64,000 nt of DNA from Dyadobacter linearis (lineage in GTDB: Bacteria > Bacteroidota > Bacteroidia > Cytophagales > Spirosomataceae), in assembly GCF_907165045.1 (NCBI RefSeq), contig NZ_CAJRAU010000006.1, positions 372,001 to 436,000 on the forward strand, given 5' to 3'. Below, one piece after another: positions 8,415 through 16,892 of this stretch. The notes beneath the pieces were generated by a model that made no database searches, was not told the DNA's origin, and saw only the letters and a list, made by a program, of their open reading frames with translations. A program made the position numbers and the translations under genes. How positions within the stretch are numbered: position 1 is the first letter of the stretch; every line of letters starts with the position of its first letter.

Positions 8415-11400
8415 TTACCTGTTGATCAGCAGTTTTCTACTCACCGTCTCGCCATTCGAGTGGGTGATATTCAGAATATACATGCCGACAGGCAGATCTC
8501 TCACCGATATGGTTTTCGATACCGTTTTAGCCGAACGATAAACTGAGGTTCCAGTCATGTTGTAAATTTCAACCGATTGGACCTGCTTCCATTTTGTACT
8601 TGACAGCGTGAGTACGTCGGCAACCGGATTTGGAAAAAATTCTGACTTCAAAACATCGTTAGCGAAACGCACTTTGATCACCTTGCTGTAAGCAAAAGTA
8701 TTATCCAGATCTATCATTTTAAGGCGGTAAAAATTGTCCCCCTCCGCAGGTTCCTGGTCGATAAATGCATAAGATCTCACTGCATAACTTTCACCGTGCG
8801 ATTTTTCCGTGCCAACGATCTGCCAGTTCCTACCATCAGTACTCCGTTCAATATCAAACCGGTCGCTATTGGTTTCTTCGGCAGTTTTCCATTGCAGAAC
8901 AGCTGTGTTTTCGATTTTGGAGCCTGAGAAGCCGATCAGAGTTACCGGTAAATTACAGTCTTTGAAAACGCTAAGCGTAGTTGAACAGCCGCCGAAAGTC
9001 GCGGTCAGTATTGCCGTCTCACCGGTTGGAATGCCGGTGACCGTATTGCCGCTGACAATACCTTTGTCCGAAGTAACTACTGCTCCCGCCGACGCCGTGA
9101 AGAAAACCGTATAGGTATTCCGGTCGCTCATGCATGCGTACTGATCACCGGTGAGCGCAATCGTCGGTGCCACGTCCACTGTGATCGTAGCAGTTTGTCC
9201 CGCAACAGATGCGGATGCGTCGCCTGCGCCACTGACATTCGTCAGAGTGTAAACAAACGAACCCGTAGTTGTGGTAGGCGCAGCTACCGTGACAGTTGTG
9301 TTGACACCGGTTGTAGATATGGTCTGATCAGATCCCCCGTCGATGTTGTAAGTAAATGTAAACGGCCCGATCCCATTGACAGCTGTAAATGTGATCACCG
9401 GCTCGGTTGTGTTCTGGCATGCCGTTGCAGTGCCCGTTATCGTGGCGGAAAGGTCAGATGCGACGGTTACAACTGCCGTCTGCGCCGAAGGGGGGGTCAG
9501 CGAACAGGACTGTGCATCCGATACACTCACCAGTTCATACGTAAATACACCGATAACATTCGTCGGCTGGCTTACTGTTACAGTTGTCTGGATTCCCGTC
9601 GTAGAAACGGTCAGATTGCTGCCTCCGTTCACCGTGTAAGTAAATGTGTAAGGTAATGTACCACCCGTTGCCCCGAAGGTTACTACCGGCGCAGCTTCTC
9701 CCTGGTTAACACTCATTGTTCCGGTTAAAGAAGAGCCTGTGATCTCATTGACCGTCAGAATTGCAGCGGCGGAGGTAGTACTGTTGCATGGATTTGAAAC
9801 AATGCAGCGGTATTCCGACTGGTTATCCTCAACCGGTACATTGGTAAGTGTCAGCGTCGCATCGTCAGCAGTTGCATTTGATTCAACAGTAATATCAGCA
9901 AATGCACCTCCGAAAGGTTTTTTCTGCCATTGGTAAATTACATCGCTCTGAGAAGACGCGACTGTGAATGAAGTTCCTGAACCCGCACAAATGGTCTGGT
10001 CATCAGGTTCATCCGTAACTGGTGGCGCTGGCGTAGGAGTGACAGTCACTGTGAATGAGCAGGTAGGAGCCGTTCCGATGCCATTCGAGGCTGTTACAAG
10101 CACTGTTGTAGCACCTGCCGGAAATGCGTACGGGAAAGTGATCGGATTTCCATCCACACTATATGTAACGGTCGCAGCAGGACAGGCATCTGCGGTTGCC
10201 GCCAGTGTTTGCGTAGATGTACAGGTACCTGCATCGGGCGATACCGTCTGGTCGCCAGGGCAGAAAGTGATCACTGGTACCGATACTACCGGTGTAACTG
10301 TCGGGTTGTTTGTCCCGGCTACGGTCGGATCGTCGGTCAGTACGTTGTCAAAATTGCTTCCGGAAACAGTACCCTGGGTCGAAACTTCGCAGGCGGCCGT
10401 CGGGATGTCGTCGTTTATAGTAGCCTTGAACACGATGATCACATTTTTGCCAGCCGGGATATTAAAACCGCTGCCGCTGCCATTGATTGTGATCGTCTCT
10501 CCGGCTTGTGTACCGTCCAAACGGGCAGGACTTGCCGTAGCGGCAGGTGCTGTTTGCACGACATCCTCCGTGACTGCTCCGTTTACAGCTGTCTGGCGCA
10601 ATGGCGCAGGAGGGTTTTCTTTCGGTGCGGTTTGCGATATTTCTATTTCCTCGGCGCCCAGTCGTGCGTTTAGCGGAGGTACATTAGGTGTCGCGCAGGC
10701 TACGCCTGCACCGATTGTAAATGGTCCGTCACCGCTCTGGTTTACTGGTCCGACGCCGGGCGTATTGCCTCCGTTGTTCCAGGTTTCCGCGAAGGTAGTT
10801 CCTGTTCCCTGCAAGCGGATCTCGGTTGAGCCGATTACTCCTGACCGGGCTCTCGCTGCATAGTTAACAACAGGCGAAATGGTCACATCATTATTAATGA
10901 TGTTGGCGCAAATCTTTGCATTGTTCGAGCCGCCGCCGGCAGTAATCACGTCGATTCCATAAAGCGCGTCGACACCCGTCATCGCTAAGGTGTTATTATC
11001 AATAGTAACGTTGCTCAGCGCGCTGGTAGAGGATGTTGCTTCTACCGCAATACCGTTCCCCGTAGACCAGCTATTAATAGTATTATCTTTAATCAGTACA
11101 ATTGAGCGCGCGCTTGGCGTGTTGTTACTTACCCGGATTCCCGAACCTGCCTGGGCGGTTTTTGAAACAATATTGTTAAGAACGTTTCCTTCCAGATAGC
11201 CGTTGCCCGTCGTGAAGAAGTTCAGTGCCGGGCCGTTCCACGTAGATACTGTGTTGTTATTTACATTAAATTTCGCAGTAGCATTGCCTGAGCTGGCGAT
11301 ATCAATACCCGTTCCGACGTTATCAGTCGGGTTGACAATACAGTTAAGCACGTCAGCCTGGATCACTGCATTATCCGTCGCATAAGCTTCTACACCCGCT

Positions 11401-13343
11401 GTACGACATCTGGTGAACTGGGAATTATCAATCCGAAGGTTCATTGTTGAGCTCCCGCGGGCATACATTTGCAAGCCTGAACCGTTATCGGCATTATCGA
11501 AAGTGGAGCCGGAAACCGCAATCCTGGTAAGGTTGGTGTTTGTATTGTCAAAATAAACGGCACGTCCGCCGGGATTGGAAAAAGAAGAATTGGTGATCGT
11601 GCAGGTGCCGGTCGTGTTGATAGCGTAAATACATCCTTCTTCGCTTGTGATTGCCGAACCCCCATTAGCTATGGTACCATTGGTAAAACTAAAATTATTT
11701 ACACCTCTCAGGTTAATACCTTCTTGCGAAACCGTGCCGGTGATCTCCACATTATCCAGTGACAATCCCGCTACCGAATTTGCATGAATTGCTGCATTGG
11801 CATTTGAATTGTCAAGGGCTACGGGCAAGGTCCCATCTGTGGTATTGGCGTTAAGCATATTCACGTTCTTAATCGTGATCCCGGCTGCCGAAATGAACTC
11901 CATGCCACGGCTCGTGATATTCTGGATCGTACCTCCGGATCCGTCTGTCGTCCCGTTACCGGTAATCTGGAAAGAACCTGTTGTACCCGAAACAGAGATA
12001 CCTTTTGACGCGCCGGCGCTTGATACCGAAACGAAATTGACGTTCAAAGCCAGTGAGGTTCCCGAAATCCTGATCGCGCCTGAATTAACAGCGTTGAGAG
12101 TTCCTGTCGCGATCGTGACAGAACCACTGCCGGCTTCTATCGTAACCGACTCGCCTGACGCAGTAGAGCTCGAAGAAACTTCTGAAAACTGGGCGTCAAA
12201 AGTACCTCCTGATACCGCCAGTGCACGTCCGCTTCCGCTAAGAGCCATTTCCCTGATAGTCAGTGTACCCGTGAATGTGCCAGCAAGTTTGGAACCGGTA
12301 GTATTGCCGATGTCGAAACCCCTGATTGTGTTACCCGCTCCGAGTGTGACTGCGGTTCCGGAAGAAATAACGGTCGGACGTGTTCCGCCGGTAGCTGGCA
12401 GGAGGTTGTCACCGCTTGGTGTAGCGAATGGGCCAAGGGCAAGTATTGTCTCTCCCGCGCCCTGGCCGATCAGTTTTTGGCTGGCCAGCAACGTCACACT
12501 GCCGTCGTAACTTCCGGTGTAAAGAAAAACAAGATGCCCGGCTTTGGCGTTTACGCCTGTATTATTATTGATGCTCTGAAATGCGTTCAGGGAGTTGAAT
12601 GGCTTGGATAGCGTTCCTGTTCCGCCTGCTGGGGCGTCGGCCTTGATGAACCAGACAGCGCCCGACGAAGTGATCGTAGCAGTAGCGGTGGATGCGGTAC
12701 CTGAGTTATTTCCGATGGTATAGTCGAACGTATCTGCTCCGACATAACCCGCTGGTGCATCATAAGTGAATGCACCGGTATTCTGATCTAGTGTGATGCT
12801 TCCGCCCTGGGCAGTGGCAACCGTCGCGGAGCTGGTAATAGTCAGCGCAGTTCCGTTCGGACTGACATCATTGCTTAGCAAACCGCTACCTGCCGGGATG
12901 CTGAGCCCCACGTTACCGATCGTATTGTATGAGTCGTTGACAGCGATCGGGCTTACGGTTACTGAACCCGGCACCAGGGTGGTGTTTGGGTCAAGCGTTT
13001 CCGAGAATACTACTCCGGTAGCATCCGTGCCGCCATTGCTGATTGTGACAGTATAGGTGATTTCGTCACCTGCTGAGCCTCCGCTGAGCCCGGTATCATT
13101 GGAGATCACATAAGTATTGGTAGCCGAAATGCCGGGCACAAGCATTAATGCTGATCCCTTCTTTGCGGCACGGGATCTTGCGTAGGGAACTTTGACCGAA
13201 GCTGATTTTTCGGCGCGCACGCGGTCGTTCTGTGTCAGGGCGAATTGCTCTTTTCGGGTGCTGTCAGTACCGAGCCTGTCGACCATTTCGATGCCGGAAG
13301 CGAATAGCACCAGCCCTGTAAGATATAGGTAAAAATTTTTCAT
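8415..13343 (-). CDS. Giant surface protein: beta-helix and Ig-like domains with type IX sorting signal
   Basis: A 1642-aa secreted protein that ends the tail-collar operon. After an N-terminal export signal (1-~20) comes a DUF11-like segment with NTYVISNDTGLSGGSAGDEITYTVTI split over residues about 65-120. A cadherin-like block with AVNDSYNTIGN (about 120-205) follows. A long right-handed parallel beta-helix region covers about 230-860 (SNNTPSARSIVLIKDNTIN-like rungs). Then come a second DUF11-like stretch (about 930-1020), an HYR-like domain (from about 1027), an Ig-like domain (about 1111-1195) and two roughly 95-residue repeats (from about 1199 and 1298). The C-terminus (about 1565-1642, FFPNPVADVLTL to GMYILNITHSNGETVSRKLLINR) is a type A sorting domain, so the protein should be secreted by the type IX system and anchored or released at the surface. 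No catalytic residues were recognised. An adhesin or structural role is inferred. Confidence 0.9.
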   Translation of the reverse strand: MKNFYLYLTGLVLFASGIEMVDRLGTDSTRKEQFALTQNDRVRAEKSASVKVPYARSRAAKKGSALMLVPGISATNTYVISNDTGLSGGSAGDEITYTVTISNGGTDATGVVFSETLDPNTTLVPGSVTVSPIAVNDSYNTIGNVGLSIPAGSGLLSNDVSPNGTALTITSSATVATAQGGSITLDQNTGAFTYDAPAGYVGADTFDYTIGNNSGTASTATATITSSGAVWFIKADAPAGGTGTLSKPFNSLNAFQSINNNTGVNAKAGHLVFLYTGSYDGSVTLLASQKLIGQGAGETILALGPFATPSGDNLLPATGGTRPTVISSGTAVTLGAGNTIRGFDIGNTTGSKLAGTFTGTLTIREMALSGSGRALAVSGGTFDAQFSEVSSSSTASGESVTIEAGSGSVTIATGTLNAVNSGAIRISGTSLALNVNFVSVSSAGASKGISVSGTTGSFQITGNGTTDGSGGTIQNITSRGMEFISAAGITIKNVNMLNANTTDGTLPVALDNSNANAAIHANSVAGLSLDNVEITGTVSQEGINLRGVNNFSFTNGTIANGGSAITSEEGCIYAINTTGTCTITNSSFSNPGGRAVYFDNTNTNLTRIAVSGSTFDNADNGSGLQMYARGSSTMNLRIDNSQFTRCRTAGVEAYATDNAVIQADVLNCIVNPTDNVGTGIDIASSGNATAKFNVNNNTVSTWNGPALNFFTTGNGYLEGNVLNNIVSKTAQAGSGIRVSNNTPSARSIVLIKDNTINSWSTGNGIAVEATSSTSALSNVTIDNNTLAMTGVDALYGIDVITAGGGSNNAKICANIINNDVTISPVVNYAARARSGVIGSTEIRLQGTGTTFAETWNNGGNTPGVGPVNQSGDGPFTIGAGVACATPNVPPLNARLGAEEIEISQTAPKENPPAPLRQTAVNGAVTEDVVQTAPAATASPARLDGTQAGETITINGSGSGFNIPAGKNVIIVFKATINDDIPTAACEVSTQGTVSGSNFDNVLTDDPTVAGTNNPTVTPVVSVPVITFCPGDQTVSPDAGTCTSTQTLAATADACPAATVTYSVDGNPITFPYAFPAGATTVLVTASNGIGTAPTCSFTVTVTPTPAPPVTDEPDDQTICAGSGTSFTVASSQSDVIYQWQKKPFGGAFADITVESNATADDATLTLTNVPVEDNQSEYRCIVSNPCNSTTSAAAILTVNEITGSSLTGTMSVNQGEAAPVVTFGATGGTLPYTFTYTVNGGSNLTVSTTGIQTTVTVSQPTNVIGVFTYELVSVSDAQSCSLTPPSAQTAVVTVASDLSATITGTATACQNTTEPVITFTAVNGIGPFTFTYNIDGGSDQTISTTGVNTTVTVAAPTTTTGSFVYTLTNVSGAGDASASVAGQTATITVDVAPTIALTGDQYACMSDRNTYTVFFTASAGAVVTSDKGIVSGNTVTGIPTGETAILTATFGGCSTTLSVFKDCNLPVTLIGFSGSKIENTAVLQWKTAEETNSDRFDIERSTDGRNWQIVGTEKSHGESYAVRSYAFIDQEPAEGDNFYRLKMIDLDNTFAYSKVIKVRFANDVLKSEFFPNPVADVLTLSSTKWKQVQSVEIYNMTGTSVYRSAKTVSKTISVRDLPVGMYILNITHSNGETVSRKLLINR

Positions 13344-13385
13344 GCAGCTAGTTTGTTTGATGTAGCCTGTTGTGTTAGTTCAGTT

Positions 13386-13694
13386 TCAGGAAAATACAGC
13401 CTCATACCTCATCCCTTTTACATCGGTCCCGACCGGCACCAGGAACACTTCTATGTTCCCGATTTCAGGATGTGCGATCCTGTAAATTCCCTGGGGGCGG
13501 GGAGCGTGATCTCCGCTCGTCTGGAGTTCCAGCGAAAAGGGCCCGCGTTCGAGTGGCGTGTAGCTGCTGAGCCGGGTAACTCTCGTTAAAGCGGAGGGTA
13601 CTATTTGTGTTTCAGCAAAATAGACGTCGAACGTCTGGTTCATGTATTTGCTGAAATCATCAGCCGTTATGGTACTTAGGTCGTATGCTTCCAT
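13386..13694 (-). CDS. DUF6916-like small protein
   Basis: A 102-aa protein without signal peptide or membrane segment. The C-terminal half (GPFSLELQTSGDHAPRPQG, then IYRIAHPEIGNIEVFLVPVG and MRYEAVF) matches what I recall of the DUF6916 family, whose function is unknown. The start overlaps the end of the GNAT gene by 19 bp, suggesting translational coupling. The giant surface protein gene follows after 42 bp. Its fixed place between an acetyltransferase and a secreted beta-helix protein suggests a helper, chaperone or attachment role for the surface protein. That is inference only. Confidence 0.72.
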   Translation of the reverse strand: MEAYDLSTITADDFSKYMNQTFDVYFAETQIVPSALTRVTRLSSYTPLERGPFSLELQTSGDHAPRPQGIYRIAHPEIGNIEVFLVPVGTDVKGMRYEAVFS

Positions 13695-14179
13695 TCCATT
13701 AAATGATAAACTCCGTTTGTTTCGCTTACAGTTTTAAATCCCAGGCGGGTATACAGATTCTTGGCAGGATTGAAAGTTTCAACATGAATGCTCAGCGGCC
13801 GTCCGAGTTGGGCGGCCCTGTTCATCAGGTCTTTCAGGATTGATTCGCCTATGCCGCGGTTCCGGTATAAAGGAGAAATCGTAATGTCAATGATCCGCAT
13901 ACCCTTATCCTGGTAGTTTTCGTGGAGGTAGAGCCTCCCTATATTGTTTCCTTTGTCTTCAATCACCCAGAAATTGCCCCCGACATAGTTTTTTTGATAG
14001 TAATCATGCTGGGCGTTGAATTGCCCCGTCACAAATTCCCGTTTCATCAGGTCGGTCCAATCCGGGACCCTTTCCAGTTCTTCCGCACGTGTACTTGCGT
14101 AGGTATCGAGCAGGAATGCCCTATCATTGGCGTTTATAGGCCTGACTTGGAGATCGGTGCGGGTAAAACTCAACTTCAT
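13676..14179 (-). CDS. GNAT-family N-acetyltransferase
   Basis: A 167-aa acyl-CoA-dependent acetyltransferase. The acetyl-CoA pyrophosphate-binding motif A is seen as YRNRGIGESIL (RNRGIG at residues 106-111). It is preceded by the beta-4 strand RIIDITISPL and followed by the C-terminal LYTRLGFKTVSETNGVYHLMEW typical of GNATs. There is no signal peptide, so it acts in the cytoplasm. It sits 40 bp downstream of the third tail-collar gene and overlaps the DUF6916-like gene. A plausible but unproven role is acetylation of a protein encoded in the same operon before export. Confidence 0.88.
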   Translation of the reverse strand: MKLSFTRTDLQVRPINANDRAFLLDTYASTRAEELERVPDWTDLMKREFVTGQFNAQHDYYQKNYVGGNFWVIEDKGNNIGRLYLHENYQDKGMRIIDITISPLYRNRGIGESILKDLMNRAAQLGRPLSIHVETFNPAKNLYTRLGFKTVSETNGVYHLMEWKHTT

Positions 14180-14219
14180 AATGGTAACTATAAAAAATCG
14201 GTAATCAGGTGGTTGTCGA

Positions 14220-14738
14220 TTATGGTCTTGGCGGGAATACGCCTTGCAAAGCGATATTGAAGTAGCAGGTAAGATAAGGCTGCATATTATTATGCGGCAG
14301 AGATCCGCCCGTCACTTGCAGGGAGTTAAGTGCCATTGGGCTGGTTGGAGTACCTCCTACATATACGCTACCTTCGTCTGCCTTTCCAAACGTGGTCGTG
14401 CTGCTGGGGGTAGCGGTTTCTGAAACGTCGCTGGCAGCGCGCAACTGGTGATTGTGAAGCGGCATTTCAGATTGGAGCAATGTTACGGATGTGCTTCCCG
14501 ACATTTCCCCAAGATCGTGCAGCGACAAGCCAGCTCCCTGTCCGGGATGCATTGGCGCCGCGCCTTGCAGGTCTGGCAATGCAAATGTCGACTTGCCATC
14601 GCCGCCGTAGGTTGTGCCTAGCAACGAGAACAGTGCGGTATTTTGAGAAATCGGCATTAATTGACCATTACAAAAAGCCCAGCCCTTGGGCGCAAAATTG
14701 AATGGGAATATTCTTACTTCAGCTACGAATGGATCCAT
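14220..14738 (-). CDS. Phage tail collar domain protein (MdpB-like), third paralogue
   Basis: A 172-aa protein with the tail-collar fold also found in microcystin-dependent protein MdpB. It has the family blocks FNFAPKGWAFCNGQLMPIS (residues 13-31), LLGTTYGGDGKSTFALPDLQG (about 39-59), an MPLHNH block with H95 and H97, and GGSLPHNNMQPYL near the end. It finishes with IALQGVFPPRP. HxH motifs in phage tail fibres can bind metal in a trimer; whether this one does is unknown. There is no signal peptide. It is the most proximal of three tandem copies to the GNAT gene (40 bp gap). No capsid, sheath, baseplate or lysis gene is nearby, so it is not part of a recognisable prophage. Confidence 0.92.
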   Translation of the reverse strand: MDPFVAEVRIFPFNFAPKGWAFCNGQLMPISQNTALFSLLGTTYGGDGKSTFALPDLQGAAPMHPGQGAGLSLHDLGEMSGSTSVTLLQSEMPLHNHQLRAASDVSETATPSSTTTFGKADEGSVYVGGTPTSPMALNSLQVTGGSLPHNNMQPYLTCYFNIALQGVFPPRP

Positions 14739-14787
14739 GATATTTTCTTGTTTTTAAATTTTTATACATCACCTTTCTTGCCGGATT

Positions 14788-15303
14788 TCAGGTCGGCGAC
14801 GGGAATATCCCGAAGAGAGAAATGATAAAATTGAGACACAGATACGGTTGAAAATTGCTGTGTGGCTGGCTTCCGCCGGCAGGTCCGATATCGTTGGCGT
14901 TAAAATTTACCACAGGGGGATCCGCAAAGAAGATTTTCGCTTTGGTGGACACGCCGATGATAGAGCCGCTCGGACTGGGGACGTTCCCAATGTCGGTAGT
15001 CACCTGAAAATTGTGCGTATGGTTGGGAATCTGGTTACTTGTGAGCGTTTCTTGCTCAGTACCTGCCTTTTCCGCGATGATATAGCTGGTACCCTGGTTA
15101 TTGCCCATGTGGACCGGCAAACGGCCCTGCATGTCAGGAAGGGCAAATGTAGACTCGCCGTCGCCTCCGTAAGAAGTGCCTATTAATTGAAAGAGGGTTT
15201 CGTTTTCGGAGATCGGCAATAATTGACCTTCGCAAAATTCCCATCCGGCAGGCGCAAAATTGCCCGCAAATATCCTTATTTCGCCAACATATGGTTGTGC
15301 CAT
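14788..15303 (-). CDS. Phage tail collar domain protein (MdpB-like), second paralogue
   Basis: A 171-aa tail-collar protein with the same block order as its neighbours: FAPAGWEFCEGQLLPIS, IGTSYGGDGESTFALPDMQG, IPNHTH (H95, H97) and GGSQPHSNFQPYL, ending IISLFGIFPSPT. The middle part (about 100-145) is unlike the other two copies, as expected if the outward-facing segment has diverged while the scaffold is kept. It lies 49 bp upstream of the third paralogue and 42 bp downstream of the first on the same strand, so all three are probably on one transcript. Confidence 0.92.
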   Translation of the reverse strand: MAQPYVGEIRIFAGNFAPAGWEFCEGQLLPISENETLFQLIGTSYGGDGESTFALPDMQGRLPVHMGNNQGTSYIIAEKAGTEQETLTSNQIPNHTHNFQVTTDIGNVPSPSGSIIGVSTKAKIFFADPPVVNFNANDIGPAGGSQPHSNFQPYLCLNFIISLFGIFPSPT

Positions 15304-15345
15304 GTATTTTCTGTGTTTGATGTGATCGACTGGAACACCGGGGGA

Positions 15346-15864
15346 TTAATTCTGGCTGGGGAAAATTCCCTGCAGCGCTATGACGAAATTGAGCACCGAG
15401 TAAGGCTGCATATTATTGTGAGGCTGACTTCCCCCGACAGATGATACTGTGCCCGGTCGAAGCGACAGCAGATTGTCGTTGATCGCGTTGGAATACAGGT
15501 TACTAGGTTGGGAGTTTGAAAACGAATTTCCGGTAGGGTCGATCACATTGGTACTTGCATCCCCCGTGTCGCGCGCCTGCAACAGGTGGCTATGCTGCGG
15601 TAGTTCGTTCTGAGTGAGCGTGTGACTTATTTCGCCGCCCGTTTGCCCGAGATTAAACCCGTTTCCCACGTGAATGGGCACTTTTCCCTGGAAGTTGGGT
15701 AATGCAAAAGTTGTCTGTCCATTACCGCCATAAGTAGTGCCCAGTAAAGCGAACAATGCCTGGTTTTGATTGATAGGGAGAAACTGCCCGCTGGCATTTG
15801 CCCAGCCTTTTGGAGGGAAATTGAAACTCACCATTCGGATTTCAGATAGAAATGGTTCTGCCAT
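15346..15864 (-). CDS. Phage tail collar domain protein (MdpB-like), first paralogue
   Basis: A 172-aa tail-collar protein and the first gene of the six-gene cassette. Its blocks are FNFPPKGWANASGQFLPIN, LLGTTYGGNGQTTFALPNFQG, LPQHSH (H91, H93) and GGSQPHNNMQPYS, ending IALQGIFPSQN. It differs from the other two in lacking the Cys in the GW-x-x-C/A-x-GQ block and in having a shorter spacer before HxH. The start codon at 15864 is the only reasonable one. The three copies share a scaffold but are clearly diverged, pointing to old duplication and distinct partners or ligands. Confidence 0.92.
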   Translation of the reverse strand: MAEPFLSEIRMVSFNFPPKGWANASGQFLPINQNQALFALLGTTYGGNGQTTFALPNFQGKVPIHVGNGFNLGQTGGEISHTLTQNELPQHSHLLQARDTGDASTNVIDPTGNSFSNSQPSNLYSNAINDNLLSLRPGTVSSVGGSQPHNNMQPYSVLNFVIALQGIFPSQN

Positions 15865-16147
15865 GTAGAAATAGGTTAAAGGATGAAAAATGGATGTACG
15901 CCATCGATCCCGGGTGGTCAGCCGGGAGCGGTGTAAAGAAAAGTGTGCGGGAAAATATGTGGAAAGACCGGCCAGGAACCGGCTACACGCTACTCAGGAA
16001 GCAGCTGAATGTAATTTCGGAGAACTGTAAGAGGGGATGTACATTTTCATAGAGGTCAGTAAGTTAGGCTCGGAATATTTTCTTAGCCCAATATTAACAC
16101 TATCCAAGAAAAAGTAGGAATTAACTTAGTTATCGGTAAAAGTTATT
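15865..16147. promoter_or_regulatory. Leader region of the tail-collar cassette
   Basis: These 283 bp lie upstream of the cassette and downstream of the convergent end of the reductase gene's operon neighbour. The best promoter-like match is TACTTTTT on the minus strand (16109-16116), one base off TAnnTTTG, with no clear -33 box. If used it would give a leader of about 240 nt. A small ORF on the plus strand (15852-16052) overlaps the cassette start codon and has no credible features. No strong hairpin was seen. Confidence 0.25.
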
Positions 16148-16702
16148 CTATTGCTGCGTCGACGGAGCATAGTAAAGTAATATAGCACCGCTGGCAAAGG
16201 TTTGCGTTTTTGTTAATTTCAAAACCACTCCGTCTGCGAGTTCGTCAAATAAAGGCAAACCTTTTCGCGCCACCACCGGGTGTACCATCAGCTGAAACTC
16301 ATCCACGAGGCCCTGGTTGATTAGCGCAATGATCAGGCTGCGGCTGCAAATCAGAATGTTACCGCCCTCTTCTTCCCGGAGTGCCAGCGTCTCCGCTTCG
16401 AGGCTGCGGGTAGCAACCCGTGCGCTTTTCCAATCTACGCTTTGCAAGGTGCGGGAAAACACAACTTTCGGAATAGCATCCATATTCACTGCAAAATCAT
16501 CCATCGATTTTTCTCCACTGGGCTGTTCTGCCAAGCCTTTCCAAAACTCCATAAGCAAATACGTTTTCCTGCCATACAATGCAGTATCGGCATTTTTAAG
16601 GAGCTCACCATAGTGAGCGTGCACTGCTTCGTCGGGCGAGACTGCGGTGTGATCGCAAAAACCGTCGAGCGTCATATTGATAGCGGCGATTATCTTTCTC
16701 AT
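16148..16702 (-). CDS. Dihydrofolate reductase/RibD C-terminal-like family protein
   Basis: A 184-aa NADPH-binding reductase of the RibD C-terminal/DHFR-like family. Visible features are MRKIIAAINMTLDGFCDH at the start, LYGRKTYLLMEFW, GGNILICSRSLIIALINQGLVDEFQLMVHPVVARKGLPLFDEL, and a final LTKTQTFASGAILLYY. This is the standard layout of these stand-alone proteins, whose substrates are mostly unknown. The open frame extends to 16807, but I prefer the ATG at 16702. The extra 35 residues are unlike the family, and a perfect -7 element lies at 16740-16747. It diverges from the permease gene at 16893. Confidence 0.88.
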   Translation of the reverse strand: MRKIIAAINMTLDGFCDHTAVSPDEAVHAHYGELLKNADTALYGRKTYLLMEFWKGLAEQPSGEKSMDDFAVNMDAIPKVVFSRTLQSVDWKSARVATRSLEAETLALREEEGGNILICSRSLIIALINQGLVDEFQLMVHPVVARKGLPLFDELADGVVLKLTKTQTFASGAILLYYAPSTQQ

Positions 16703-16739
16703 ACTTAGCCAGATGTTTTGATTCGATTTTGGACAGCAG

Positions 16740-16747
16740 CAAAAATA
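16740..16747 (-). promoter_or_regulatory. Candidate -7 element of the RibD/DHFR-like gene
   Basis: The minus strand reads TATTTTTG, an exact match to TAnnTTTG, giving a leader of about 30 nt to the ATG at 16702. No convincing -33 box sits at normal spacing. Confidence 0.4.
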
Positions 16748-16892
16748 GCGAACTTCAAATCCATTACTGCGGCCATTTCGAACATATAGAAGGGGTATTT
16801 GAGACAAAAATATCAGCCCTCAAAATTCGCGATGCTGCAACATTACTTCTAATGAGTTGGTAATACTTATAAACACTTAGTATCCATACCTC

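Noticed and set aside
9964..10863. Long plus-strand ORF (299 codons), and similar ones at 11797-12510 and 9195-9656
   Set aside because: They lie antisense to the repetitive 1642-aa surface protein, whose Thr/Ala/Gly/Val-rich codons leave the opposite strand open; the translations have no domain or start signal.
13676..15864. Prophage or phage-tail-like particle locus based on the three tail-collar genes
   Set aside because: No other structural phage gene, integrase, attachment site or lysis gene is in the window, and base composition and codon use look like the neighbours.
15852..16052. 66-codon plus-strand ORF upstream of the tail-collar cassette
   Set aside because: Overlaps the start of the first collar gene, no recognisable sequence, no ribosome-binding site; probably chance.
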